In this document: piece by piece, positions 27,485 through 36,983 of the stretch | How positions within the stretch are numbered: position 1 is the first letter of the stretch | Layout: the number at the start of each line of letters is the position of its first letter | Source: Chitinophaga caeni | GTDB lineage: Bacteria; Bacteroidota; Bacteroidia; Chitinophagales; Chitinophagaceae | Length of the DNA stretch: 64,000 nt | Direction: 5' to 3' | NCBI RefSeq assembly: GCF_002557795.1 | Contig: NZ_CP023777.1 | Location: forward strand, 186,001-250,000 | Made by a program: the position numbers and the translations under genes | The notes under the pieces: model-generated | Told to the model about the DNA's origin: nothing | Seen by the model: only the letters and a program-made list of their open reading frames with translations | Databases searched by the model: none

Positions 27485-28873
27485 CTATTTCCCGTCTTCC
27501 AAGATCAACTCTATAACGGGTATCACCTGGTTCGGCTTTTGGACAGGTAATAATAATTTTACATCCCCTTCTTGGTAACTGCTATTCTTATCCCAATGCC
27601 CGGAACCTTCCGTCATTTTGATCTCCGAATTATCGTGTAAAAACTGTGCATATTTCACTTTCCCTTTATATCCGGGCAGGTTCAACAGGTTTAACGGGTA
27701 ATCCAGCAAGTGTACATATAGGCGGTTCGTCTTGGGATTATATGTCAATAAAGCATTATCAACCTTGTTGAATTTATCCGGCGCCTGCGTACAACCGTAA
27801 ATTGAAGGGGAATTAAACTTCATCCAATCGCCCATCGCGGCTAAAGCAGATTGCGCCCTTTCATCGAACATGCCCCTCGCTGTCGGCCCCACGTTCAACA
27901 ATAAGTTACCACCTTTACTAACCGATTCTATTAACAATCCCAACAATTGCTTCGTATCCTTCCAAGTATTCTCATCGCGGTAATACCCCCATGAGCCGGA
28001 AAAAGTTTGGCAAGTTTCCCAATACAGCTTATTACCGTTTGCATCGGTTGGCCATGCCGGAACTTTGTATTGTTCAGGCGTGATAAAATCCCATGCGTCA
28101 TCGTATTCCTTGAGATCCAACCTGTCATTGATAATGATACCAGGCTGCAACTTGCGCACCATCTTCACTAATTCTATAGAACCCCAATCATCTTTACCCT
28201 TACCATGCTTACCGGGGTAAGAGAAATCTAACCAGAGAATGTCGATCTTGCCGTAATTCGTCAACAACTCCCGTACTTGATTCTTCAGGTATTCACGGTA
28301 TTTAGCCATATCCTTGCCTTTGTTCATCTTCTCATACTCTTCATCGCTGTTGGTGCGTTGCGGGTGATTTCTATCTACGGTAAAATCGGGATGATGCCAA
28401 TCGATCAGGGAATAATAAAATCCGACTTTTAGTCCCTCGGCTTTGAAGGCATCCACGAACTCTTTTACAAGATCTTTATGAATAGGTGTATTCATCGCCG
28501 TATAATCCGTATATTTTGAATCGAACAAGCAAAACCCTTCGTGGTGTTTGGTTGTTAAAACTGCATATTTCATCCCCGCTGCTTTGGCCATTCTAGCCCA
28601 TTCCGTAGGATTATATAAATCTGGATTGAATATTTCGAAATATTTCTGGTATTGGTCGCTAGTTAACCGTTCCCGGTTTTTCACCCATTCGTGGCGGGCA
28701 GGTAGGGCATACAATCCCCAATGGATGAACATCCCGAAACGATCGTATGTCCACCAGGCCAGCCGTTCCTTTTTCTGTGCCGCACTTTCATTAAATAACT
28801 TTTTCTGAGCATTCAACCGGGTAAAACTGCTCAAACAAACACATACAAGAAGTAGCCAAAGTTTTGTTTTCAT
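27485..28873 (-). CDS. Secreted alpha-L-fucosidase, GH29
   Basis: This 462-residue protein removes alpha-L-fucose from glycans by a retaining mechanism. The signal peptide is MKTKLWLLLVCVCLSSFTRLNA-Q. GH29 features are WWTYDRFGMFIHWGLYALPARHEWV near the N-terminus, TTKHHEGFCLFDS, and IDILWLDFSYPG, whose Asp corresponds to the family nucleophile. GPTARGMFDERA closes the barrel region. ATG 28873 gives the clean signal peptide; ATG 28882 three codons upstream is possible. No transporter gene is adjacent. Confidence 0.93.
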   Translation of the reverse strand: MKTKLWLLLVCVCLSSFTRLNAQKKLFNESAAQKKERLAWWTYDRFGMFIHWGLYALPARHEWVKNRERLTSDQYQKYFEIFNPDLYNPTEWARMAKAAGMKYAVLTTKHHEGFCLFDSKYTDYTAMNTPIHKDLVKEFVDAFKAEGLKVGFYYSLIDWHHPDFTVDRNHPQRTNSDEEYEKMNKGKDMAKYREYLKNQVRELLTNYGKIDILWLDFSYPGKHGKGKDDWGSIELVKMVRKLQPGIIINDRLDLKEYDDAWDFITPEQYKVPAWPTDANGNKLYWETCQTFSGSWGYYRDENTWKDTKQLLGLLIESVSKGGNLLLNVGPTARGMFDERAQSALAAMGDWMKFNSPSIYGCTQAPDKFNKVDNALLTYNPKTNRLYVHLLDYPLNLLNLPGYKGKVKYAQFLHDNSEIKMTEGSGHWDKNSSYQEGDVKLLLPVQKPNQVIPVIELILEDGK

Positions 28874-29202
28874 GTGGATCATTTATAATGGTGATGAAAA
28901 GAATATGCAAAATACATTAGCGGGGAATTATAAATTGGTATGATTTTGCCTGATCCTAGGAGAAATTTATTGAAAATAAGAGCCCAGTAAAAAAAGATAA
29001 AAGCAAATACCCGGGAATATCCCGGTTACCTGCTATATCTAGTTAGATGGGCCCATGATAAGTTGTAAAGTTTCTAGTTATGTCTTGTATGTTATGATTG
29101 CCGCCCACTTAATATCTTATACAAGTAAGCAGTAGCGTACCTGGGTCCATAGCCCCGGTATAACGATAACGGTCAAAAACAATGTAAAAAAAACCGGCCT
29201 TA
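28874..29202. other. Intergenic region with a terminator-like hairpin
   Basis: No gene is seen. CCGGGA (29011-29016) pairs with TCCCGG (29020-29025) and is followed on the minus strand by U-rich sequence (A runs at 28989-28996), so it could end the transcript of the small HTH gene. The rest is plain AT-rich sequence. Confidence 0.4.
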
Positions 29203-29469
29203 TCAAATTGCGAGTACCAATAATAGTAACATAGCAACGAGGCTCTTGGTAAATCGCATATTGAATCCACCTTTTTCAGCATAGAAATAACTTTCCTTAT
29301 ACCGATCATATTCGATCGGCGCTCCCAGGTCCTTCATCATCTTCAGAAATTCGTACAAGGTACGCTCCGATATTCTTAGTCGTTTGGCTAGCTGTCCTGG
29401 TTTACCGGTACCCTTAATACGGATAAGGTAGTCAATGGTTTGAAGTCGTTCAAAATAACGTTTTGGCAT
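29203..29469 (-). CDS. Small HTH-domain protein
   Basis: This 88-residue protein begins MPKRYFERLQTIDYLIRIKGTGKPGQLAKRLRISERTLYEFLKMM when read in pieces: a winged-helix HTH_11-type DNA-binding domain fills residues about 5-60. The C-terminal part (FTKSLVAMLLLLVLAI) is hydrophobic and could be a short membrane tail. Proteins of this length and N-terminus occur widely in Chitinophagaceae, often without a known target. It stands alone between two long non-coding stretches. Confidence 0.75.
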   Translation of the reverse strand: MPKRYFERLQTIDYLIRIKGTGKPGQLAKRLRISERTLYEFLKMMKDLGAPIEYDRYKESYFYAEKGGFNMRFTKSLVAMLLLLVLAI

Positions 29470-30398
29470 TAGAAAAGGGGCTTAAATGAATAGATGATAC
29501 AATGATAATTACTGATGCTATACCCGGTGGTAAATTATAACCGGATACTGGAATTATTACAAGCAAAATCTGTTGGTCACACCTTAAAATGGTTAGGATA
29601 ACAAAAAACAAATGTGTATTAACAGCGGCATGGCAATAACTCAAACAAGCTTAGCGGGGGGTGGTAAACTTACAAACAATGGCATGATGGCCGGCAGTCC
29701 CTGCTTATTACCCGCCCGAACAATAGCTGTGCGAACCTGTAAAGCAAACAAGTAATCACCTTTAAAAAGCAACATAGTACTGTGTTTTTAAGGTTTACAA
29801 CTCCGAAATTATTTTATTATTATTGACAATGCATCCCATTGCTATAATAGATGTATTAATTGTTACGCATGGCTTCATAGTTAAGATAAAAGCTGCCAGT
29901 ATAAGTAATTAATTAATACAACTAAAAATGTAGCGTCGTCCCAATAATTTCAAATTCATCAATAGCTGGCATACCCCGTATTCATTGATATTCGGTGTAA
30001 AAAGGTCATCCAAAAACAATAGTTTGATATCATTCCAAATTTTTAGGGTTATTCCATGTTAGACATATTGTCGATATTTTTGAAAGTTACAACATGCTAC
30101 TGCAATAGATCAGCAGTCAACAGTAACCCATGAATTTTGATCGCATAAATTTTCTTACTACCTACCAACTACTTAATTTAAGTAAAATAATTGATATTCC
30201 GTATGCCGGCAGCAAGATTTGAATACCCGGCAATATTGTTCCCGTATCGATACTGATATAAAGCATACAACCATTAATATAGTAATAACTTGCAAATCAA
30301 TATTTTCTGATTCCCCTCCATACAATTTTAACAAGAGCGTCCTTGCAACTATTCGAACTTGCAATTGTTATAAACATAAAACCTACAATCATCTTTTT
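29470..30398. other. Long AT-rich intergenic region, no gene seen
   Basis: About 930 bp upstream of a divergent pair (HTH protein and lipoprotein). Short open frames lack start context and protein-like composition. I see no strong hairpin, repeat or promoter matching the consensus. Confidence 0.5.
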
Positions 30399-31031
30399 AT
30401 GAAAAAGTATATCTATGCATATTTCATATTATGCATCTTATCTATCTCTGCTTGTAATACCACGGAGATTACCTCTTCTTGGAAAGCCCAAGATGTTACC
30501 TTGAAACATTACGATAAAATATTAGTCGTGGCACTAACCGGGAATAAAGATCGAGATATCAGGGTGAGCGTGGAAACTGCCATGGCAAAAGCATTAAAAG
30601 CGCAAGGATTCAATGCCGTAACGGCCTTCCAACAATATGGCCCCAGGATTGAAGATCGTAAAGTGGATGAAGAAAAAGCCGTTGCCCGATTGCGGGAAGA
30701 TGGCTTCGATGGTGCATTCGTAATACCTTTACTCGATAAATCGAAGGAGAAGCATTATTCCCCCGGATATTATTATTACTCGCCATTTTGGGGCTATTAT
30801 AATAACTTTTGGTGGTCTTATAATATGATGTATTCCAGGGTATATGATCCTTACTATTATACCACGACAACCAACTATGTATTGGAAGCCAATTTTTATG
30901 ACTTGTCTGATAAGAAATTACTGTATTCCGCACAGACAAAATCCTTTGATCCGGGTTCCGCTTCTCGGTTAGCATCAGATTTTAGCAAGGTGGTGATCCA
31001 GGATATGATGAAGGGAAAGATTATCAACTAG
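30399..31031 (+). CDS. Lipoprotein of unknown function with Tyr/Trp-rich segment
   Basis: This 210-residue protein has a lipoprotein signal (LSISAC, Cys19). The mature part starts TTEITSSWKAQD, then a mixed alpha/beta region (DKILVVALTGNKDRDIRVSVETAMAKALKAQGF) and an unusual aromatic stretch (GYYYYSPFWGYYNNFWWSYN) near residue 130. It resembles DUF4136-like small lipoproteins in layout, but that is a guess. ATG 30399 starts the signal peptide. A low-complexity island follows it. Confidence 0.8.
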   Translation: MKKYIYAYFILCILSISACNTTEITSSWKAQDVTLKHYDKILVVALTGNKDRDIRVSVETAMAKALKAQGFNAVTAFQQYGPRIEDRKVDEEKAVARLREDGFDGAFVIPLLDKSKEKHYSPGYYYYSPFWGYYNNFWWSYNMMYSRVYDPYYYTTTTNYVLEANFYDLSDKKLLYSAQTKSFDPGSASRLASDFSKVVIQDMMKGKIIN

Positions 31032-31032
31032 G

Positions 31033-31205
31033 TTCACGGATTTTTGGGGATTTAGGGATTTCACGGATTTTTTTTGAGCTATTGCTTTGGTTTAAATCCT
31101 TACCCTCAATTCCCCCCTGCCGGATGTGGGTCGCGACCCACATCCAACATCCCAAATCCTACATCCCAAATCCCAAATCCCACAACCCACAACACACAAC
31201 CGGCA
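31033..31205. repeat. Low-complexity repeat island with a 24-bp perfect palindrome
   Basis: TTCACGGATTTTT occurs at 31033 and 31060. A perfect 24-bp palindrome with arms GGATGTGGGTCG and CGACCCACATCC spans 31122-31145. Then come repeats of CATCCCAAATCC, CAAATCCC and CACAACCC to about 31200. There is no coding potential. Confidence 0.7.
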
Positions 31206-31298
31206 GGCATAAATTTTGAATCTCAAATTATTTTTCATAGTATGTAGGAGATATTGAAATCTTAGAACAGGTTGATTTACAATCGGTAATTTCCTATT

Positions 31299-33782
31299 AT
31301 GAAAATAAAAAATGCTATTAGAGTTTTAAGTTGTTGGATCCTGTCGACCTCGGTTTTTGGTACGCCCGTTGTTTGGGGACAACAAAAAATCGATCCTTCA
31401 AATACATTATTTTTTAAAGAGCCGGCTCAACATTTTTACGAGGCGCTACCATTAGGAAATGGATCCTTGGGAGCTTTGGTATTTGGAGGCCCGAACCATG
31501 ATAGGATCGTATTAAATGAAAAAACATTATGGTCGGGCGGGGTTCAAGATCCTGATAGGGAAAATGCATATCAATCGTTAGCCAAAATTCAGGAATATTT
31601 AATTGCAGGAGATAACAAATCTGCACAGGATTTATTGCAAAAAAACTTCGTTGCCAAGGGACAAGGTTCAGGATTTGGTAACGGGGCAAATGTTCCTTAC
31701 GGCTGTTACCAAGTTTTAGCCGATTGTTTTATCGATTGGAAAGACACTACTAACGCATATACTAACTATAAAAGATATTTATACCTCGACAGCTCTATTG
31801 TCATTACTTCATGGGAACGCGATGGCATTAAATTTCAACAAGATATTTTTTCGTCTATCCCTGCCAAAGTGATTGCAATCAAATTAAAGGCCTCGGAAAA
31901 GGGGGCGCTCAATTTTACGGTGGGCCTGCACAGGAAAGAACATGCCAAGGTTAGTGCAAGCGGCAACCAGGTTACCTTGGATGGCCAGCTTCCCAACGGG
32001 GATAAAGCCGGGATGAAGTTTGCCAGCGTATTGAAAGCGAGCTTGAAGTCCGGACAAATTAAAGTTGTGTCTGATAAGCTGGAGATTTCCAATGCAGATG
32101 AAGTATTATTAATTATAGGGGCAGCAACCGATTACAATATTAAAAACGTGGCGAAACCTGGGCCCAAGCCGCTGCCACAAGTGATGCGGGATGTGAAAAA
32201 GGCATCCAAAGAAACATTCGACAAGCTATTTGTTGAACACCTTTCCCGTTTTAAATATTATTATGATAAAGCTTCCTTTAAATTGAATGCTTCCGAACCC
32301 GGAACCGGGGCATTATCTACCCCTGAAAGACTGGTGAGGTATGCCGACAATAACGACGATCCGCAATTACCCGTTTTATATTACAACTTCGGCAGGTACC
32401 TGCTCATTTCAAGCTCTTTACCCGGATCATTGCCAGCCAATTTGCAAGGAATTTGGGCCGAAGAATATCAAACCCCTTGGAATGGTGATTACCATTTGAA
32501 TATTAATATCCAGATGAATTATTGGCTAGCAGAAGCGAACGGGTTAGGCGATTTGACTTTGCCACTCCATGAATTTACCCGCTCCCTCGTGGAACCGGGC
32601 AAGAAAACTGCCAAAGCTTATTACGATGCCCCGGGATGGGTAGCGCACGTTATTGCCAATCCATGGGGTTTCACTGCTCCAGGTGAAGGCGCCGGTTGGG
32701 GCTCTACCCTAACCGGGGGCGCTTGGTTGACCGAGCATATCTGGGAACATTATAATTTTACAAGGGATACTGATTTCTTAAAAAAATATTACCCGGTATT
32801 GAAAGAAGCAGCCCTGTTTTTCTCTTCAATACTCATCGAAGAACCGAAACACCATTGGCTCGTTACCGCACCTTCAAATTCGCCGGAAAACACTTATGTT
32901 ATGCCCAATGGCTTCAAAGGCCAAACTTGCATGGGCCCTACCATGGACATGCAGATATGCCGGGAATTGTTTAACAATACCATCCAAGCAGCGGCAATAT
33001 TGAATGTGGACAGCAAATTTTCGGAGCGTTTAAAAAATATCATCCCGCGATTAGCGCCCAATCAAATCGGTGCAGCAGGTGATTTAAATGAATGGTTAGA
33101 TGATTGGGCCGATGGGGAACCCCAACATAGGCATGTATCACATCTTTACGGTTTACATCCCTATGATGAGATCACTACCTGGGATACCCCGGAACTAGCT
33201 AAGGCTGTAAAAGAAACATTACGCCAAAGGGGCGATGGTGGTACCGGTTGGTCGAAAGCGTGGAAAATTAACTTTTGGGCAAGGTTAGGAGATGGAGATC
33301 ATGCCTTGAAATTATTACATCAACTTTTGCATCCGGTGGCTATTCCGGGCAACCATATTCAATATTCTGGCGGTGGCACTTATGCCAACCTATTCTGCGC
33401 CCACCCCCCATTCCAAATTGATGGCAACTTGGGAGGCACGGCCGGCATCACGGAAATGCTCCTTCAAAGCCAGGGTAAAAATCAAACTATACGTATATTA
33501 CCGGCTTTACCAACACAGGCAAGCTGGCAGGCAGGAAGTGTTAAAGGCCTCAGGGCTCGCGGCGCCTTCCAGCTAGACTTTAACTGGGCAAATGGCCAAC
33601 TGCAAAAAGGAGATATTTATTCACTAAAAGGAAATGAATGCTCCCTTTACTTGCCGGAAAATTTTTACGTGATAGATGAGGATAACGAGATCATGGCTAA
33701 AAAAGTTCCTTATGCAAGGATCGTTACATTCCCGACCCAATCATTAAAACATTATAAAATTATCTCTGAATTTGAACGTTAA
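31299..33782 (+). CDS. Secreted alpha-L-fucosidase, GH95
   Basis: This 827-residue protein has a signal peptide ending near VWG-Q (residue about 30) and the three-part GH95 layout: an N-terminal beta domain ([33 protein letters not shown]), an (alpha/alpha)6 barrel ([46 protein letters not shown]), and a C-terminal beta domain. [16 protein letters not shown] and [16 protein letters not shown] are also typical. GH95 inverts alpha-1,2-L-fucosidic bonds; some members act on L-galactosides. A terminator lies 22 bp after the stop. Confidence 0.94.
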   Translation: MKIKNAIRVLSCWILSTSVFGTPVVWGQQKIDPSNTLFFKEPAQHFYEALPLGNGSLGALVFGGPNHDRIVLNEKTLWSGGVQDPDRENAYQSLAKIQEYLIAGDNKSAQDLLQKNFVAKGQGSGFGNGANVPYGCYQVLADCFIDWKDTTNAYTNYKRYLYLDSSIVITSWERDGIKFQQDIFSSIPAKVIAIKLKASEKGALNFTVGLHRKEHAKVSASGNQVTLDGQLPNGDKAGMKFASVLKASLKSGQIKVVSDKLEISNADEVLLIIGAATDYNIKNVAKPGPKPLPQVMRDVKKASKETFDKLFVEHLSRFKYYYDKASFKLNASEPGTGALSTPERLVRYADNNDDPQLPVLYYNFGRYLLISSSLPGSLPANLQGIWAEEYQTPWNGDYHLNINIQMNYWLAEANGLGDLTLPLHEFTRSLVEPGKKTAKAYYDAPGWVAHVIANPWGFTAPGEGAGWGSTLTGGAWLTEHIWEHYNFTRDTDFLKKYYPVLKEAALFFSSILIEEPKHHWLVTAPSNSPENTYVMPNGFKGQTCMGPTMDMQICRELFNNTIQAAAILNVDSKFSERLKNIIPRLAPNQIGAAGDLNEWLDDWADGEPQHRHVSHLYGLHPYDEITTWDTPELAKAVKETLRQRGDGGTGWSKAWKINFWARLGDGDHALKLLHQLLHPVAIPGNHIQYSGGGTYANLFCAHPPFQIDGNLGGTAGITEMLLQSQGKNQTIRILPALPTQASWQAGSVKGLRARGAFQLDFNWANGQLQKGDIYSLKGNECSLYLPENFYVIDEDNEIMAKKVPYARIVTFPTQSLKHYKIISEFER

Positions 33783-33804
33783 TCCAGGGTCAGCAATATT
33801 TTTT

Positions 33805-33835
33805 AGCGGGATAATGTTTTTTATCCCGCTTTGTA
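33805..33835 (+). terminator. Rho-independent terminator of the GH95 gene
   Basis: A perfect 10-bp stem AGCGGGATAA (33805-33814) with TTATCCCGCT (33821-33830) is followed by TTGTATTT. Confidence 0.8.
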
Positions 33836-34047
33836 TTTACAATCGATTAACAAGTTCTACCCGGTAAACACCCCCGCTACTAAGGGAACCACCAGCACAT
33901 TAACCGTTGGTTTACAAATATTTCATAGCCCCGAACAGGAAATCTACGCAATGGGTACCTCCGTATATGAACTTAGCATAGCAGAACTTGTTATATTTAC
34001 TTAAACAGGTAGGTATCCTGTTGATACCCCGTAAGTATTAGGAAGTT

Positions 34048-35673
34048 ATGAAAATGATTACACGTCGATACATTTTATCCCTCCTGCTGCTTTTTACCGG
34101 CATCGCCGGGTTCGGGCAGGACAGCTTGAAACAAATATCAAGGGCCCCGGTATTATTCGAGAATGACACGCTGTTTTATATCAATTATGCCCCGAACAAC
34201 ATCAGCGTTACTGAAAGAGCGGAACTAATCAGCAACCGTATAGAGAAGGTTTACGGTATCAATAATTTCAAAGCAAATGACCTCAATTTACAACAAGACA
34301 GCGCCTTTAGCAGTATCCGGTATAAGGATCTCACCATCATGACAATTACGGATGAAGATGCACAGATAAATGATCTTGACCGGGAATCTTTAGCAAAGAA
34401 TTATTTCAATGCTATTAAAGGTAAGCTGGATCAATACGCACAATTCAAGGATATCCGCAACGTCTTGCTTTTCATAGCAGAAGCCATGGCGGTAATCCTC
34501 GGGCTCGTCTTATTAATATGGTTAATCAACAGATTTTTTAGAAAGTTTTTATACCGCTTTTTATTAAAACAGAAATACCCGGCTTTTTCCCTCGGAAATT
34601 ACACGATCCTTTCTCCTGGGAAGGTAGGGGCATTAGTCCGCCAGGCCTTAAAATTACTGCGCCTGGTGATTATATTGATCGCAATCTATTTTGCGTTACC
34701 GATACTATTTAACATTTTTCCCTGGACGCAGCCATTAGCCGAAAAGCTAATCAATTACGTCGTGGCGCCGATAAAGAAAATATTACATGCCATCGTAAAT
34801 TACATTCCTAACTTACTTACGATCTTCGTTATATACTTGTTTACAAGGTACGTTGTAAGGGCTGTAAAGTTCCTGGCAACGGAAGTAGAGCGCGGCATCT
34901 TAAAAATTAACGGTTTTTATGCAGATTGGGCGCAACCTACTTTCAAGATTGTAAAAGTATTGCTTTACACCTTGATGTTTGTAGCAATATTTCCTTATTT
35001 ACCCGGTTCACAAAGCAAGGTATTTCAAGGGGTTTCCGTATTTCTCGGTATCCTGATCTCCCTGGGCTCTTCCTCTGCAATAAGTAACATGATTGCCGGG
35101 GTTGTTATAACATATATGCGGCCTTTCAGAATAGGTGACCGTATCAAGGTCGGTGAAGTAATGGGTGATGTTATCGAAAAAACATTATTAGTTACCCGTT
35201 TGAGAACGATCAAGAACGAAGAAATCACCATTCCAAATGCGATTATCCTAAGCGGGCAAACCATCAACTATACAGTGGCATGCCATGAAAGCAAGGGCTT
35301 AATTTTACATACCACGGTCACTATCGGGTATGATGTACCTTGGCGGCAAGTTCACGATTTGTTGATAAATGCCGCGTTGAAAACCCAGGGCATCATACCG
35401 GATCCGAAACCGTTCGTATTACAAACGTCCTTGGAAGATTATTATCCTTCTTACCAATTAAATGCCTATACGGATGACGCTTCGAAAATGGCTTTGACTT
35501 ACTCGTTATTGCATCAATCCATCCAAGATACCTTTAATGAAGCAGGCGTAGAAATCATGTCGCCACATTATACCGCCCTTAGGGATGGTAACACTGCTGC
35601 CATGCCGGAAGACAGCCGTCCTAAAGGAGAACCGTCTACATTTAAGATTCATATCACGAAGAAGACAGAATAA
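34048..35673 (+). CDS. Mechanosensitive ion channel, MscS family
   Basis: This 541-residue protein has a signal peptide (ending GFG-Q, about residue 25), a periplasmic domain (30-145), four to five membrane spans (about 145-340) and the conserved MscS core: pore helix LGSSSAISNMIAGVVITYMRPFRIGDRI followed by the beta domain (VMGDVIEKTLLVTRLRTIKNEEITIPNAIIL). It would open under membrane tension to release solutes on osmotic downshock. It is longer than E. coli MscS (286 residues) because of the periplasmic domain. It is monocistronic, ended by a hairpin at once after the stop. Confidence 0.93.
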   Translation: MKMITRRYILSLLLLFTGIAGFGQDSLKQISRAPVLFENDTLFYINYAPNNISVTERAELISNRIEKVYGINNFKANDLNLQQDSAFSSIRYKDLTIMTITDEDAQINDLDRESLAKNYFNAIKGKLDQYAQFKDIRNVLLFIAEAMAVILGLVLLIWLINRFFRKFLYRFLLKQKYPAFSLGNYTILSPGKVGALVRQALKLLRLVIILIAIYFALPILFNIFPWTQPLAEKLINYVVAPIKKILHAIVNYIPNLLTIFVIYLFTRYVVRAVKFLATEVERGILKINGFYADWAQPTFKIVKVLLYTLMFVAIFPYLPGSQSKVFQGVSVFLGILISLGSSSAISNMIAGVVITYMRPFRIGDRIKVGEVMGDVIEKTLLVTRLRTIKNEEITIPNAIILSGQTINYTVACHESKGLILHTTVTIGYDVPWRQVHDLLINAALKTQGIIPDPKPFVLQTSLEDYYPSYQLNAYTDDASKMALTYSLLHQSIQDTFNEAGVEIMSPHYTALRDGNTAAMPEDSRPKGEPSTFKIHITKKTE

Positions 35674-35674
35674 A

Positions 35675-35705
35675 AAAACGCGAGTAAAAACCCGCGTTAA
35701 AATAA
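35675..35705 (+). terminator. Terminator of the MscS gene
   Basis: AACGCG pairs with CGCGTT across AGTAAAAACC, directly after the stop and followed by an A/T-rich tail. The upstream A run also allows use from the other strand. Confidence 0.65.
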
Positions 35706-35766
35706 ATGGTCACAGATGGGGTACAATGGAAGTATTGATGCAATTGTGTAAAACGCTTTTATCTTC

Positions 35767-36300
35767 TTAGAAGAATTTTCCGCCGTTTTCCCGCTCGGTA
35801 GATTTTACTTGCACTGCCAGTAACAACACGAGGATCAGTAATAAAACAACACCCCCGTAACCCAGGAAAAATTCCCAGTTAGAAGCCTCCACGGGTACGT
35901 AAGCAGGCGTTAGTTGCCCAGGTCTCGCGAATGGCGCTTTCGCTACTATCACTTCTGTTTCCTTCTTAACAAAATCGAGTATGGCGGCAACCTGCTCCTT
36001 CGTAATATCAGGATGGTCGGGCATTGCCACCTGGTTAAATTCATTATACAGTTTCAATGCGTCCTTGTCGCCGGCCTGGATCATTTTTTGAGATCCATGG
36101 ATGAAATTTTCAATCCATTCTACGGTACGCCGGTCGGTAACCCCGGCCAATGCCGGCCCAACCAGTTTCTTATTTACATTATGACAAGATGCGCAACGTG
36201 CATTAAAAATTTGCCGTCCTTCTTCAACGGGATCTGCTGCGAATGACCGTAATGCTAAACTGCATACGAAAATCAGCAGGAATAGCTTTTTATAGTTCAT
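35767..36300 (-). CDS. Membrane-anchored c-type cytochrome
   Basis: This 177-residue protein has a signal peptide (MNYKKLFLLIFVCSLALRSFA), one haem-binding motif CASCH (36-40), a likely axial Met in VAMPDHPDI, and a C-terminal membrane span (FFLGYGGVVLLLILVLLLAV). It likely carries electrons to the adjacent B-type oxidase. ATG 36300 gives the signal peptide; upstream frame is rejected. Its start overlaps the end of the SCO gene by 11 bp, so the two are cotranscribed and translationally coupled. Confidence 0.92.
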   Translation of the reverse strand: MNYKKLFLLIFVCSLALRSFAADPVEEGRQIFNARCASCHNVNKKLVGPALAGVTDRRTVEWIENFIHGSQKMIQAGDKDALKLYNEFNQVAMPDHPDITKEQVAAILDFVKKETEVIVAKAPFARPGQLTPAYVPVEASNWEFFLGYGGVVLLLILVLLLAVQVKSTERENGGKFF

Positions 36301-36937
36301 GTTCCAATTTTTTAATATCGTGAATGAGTTGATTAACCGCTTGAGGATCTGTCCCGGTATAGTATCCCCGGATTTGTCCCCGCGGATCCAAGACAATTAG
36401 CTGCTCACTATGAATAAAATCCGAGGGGCCACCATCACCATCGGTAGCCGTAATTTTGAAACCGTTTCTTGCCAACCGGTATAAGCGCGGCTTATCACCC
36501 GTCACCAATTTCCATTGCCGTCCATCTACCCCGTACCTTTCAGCAAACCTGCGCAATACTATTGCAGTATCATAATTTGGATCAACGGAGAAAGAACGGA
36601 ATTGTACCAGGTCATCGTCCACGAAAGCATCTCTTACACGTTTAACCTGCTTCATCATCTTGGGACAAACGACCGGGCAACGTGTAAAGAAATAATTAAC
36701 GATGACAATTTTATCCCTGCTATCATTTAAGCTGGTAGCGTGTTCATCCTGGTCATAAAGCACATAGTTGTGTAACAGGGCAGTATCTCCTTGTATTTCC
36801 CAAGCGGGAAAAGTGCTGTATACCGGCAATGCTACGTAGCGATTTTCGTATGCTGTAACAGCCAACCAGGCCAATACAGGTACTAATACTATGATTAATA
36901 CCCATATTGTTTTTTGCTGTAGCAATAGTTTCTTCAT
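36290..36937 (-). CDS. SCO1/SenC-family copper chaperone
   Basis: This 215-residue protein has an N-terminal anchor (about 11-29) and a thioredoxin-like fold with the copper motif CPVVC (Cys87, Cys91) and the third ligand His in DFIHSEQLIVLD (near 175). SCO proteins deliver copper to the CuA centre of oxidase subunit II or act as thiol reductants. Position in an oxidase operon supports assembly of the enzyme encoded just upstream. Confidence 0.93.
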   Translation of the reverse strand: MKKLLLQQKTIWVLIIVLVPVLAWLAVTAYENRYVALPVYSTFPAWEIQGDTALLHNYVLYDQDEHATSLNDSRDKIVIVNYFFTRCPVVCPKMMKQVKRVRDAFVDDDLVQFRSFSVDPNYDTAIVLRRFAERYGVDGRQWKLVTGDKPRLYRLARNGFKITATDGDGGPSDFIHSEQLIVLDPRGQIRGYYTGTDPQAVNQLIHDIKKLEHEL

Positions 36938-36983
36938 CTGAAAATCATTTTAACCTCGTTCTGAAATTTTTACATATCCTTCA

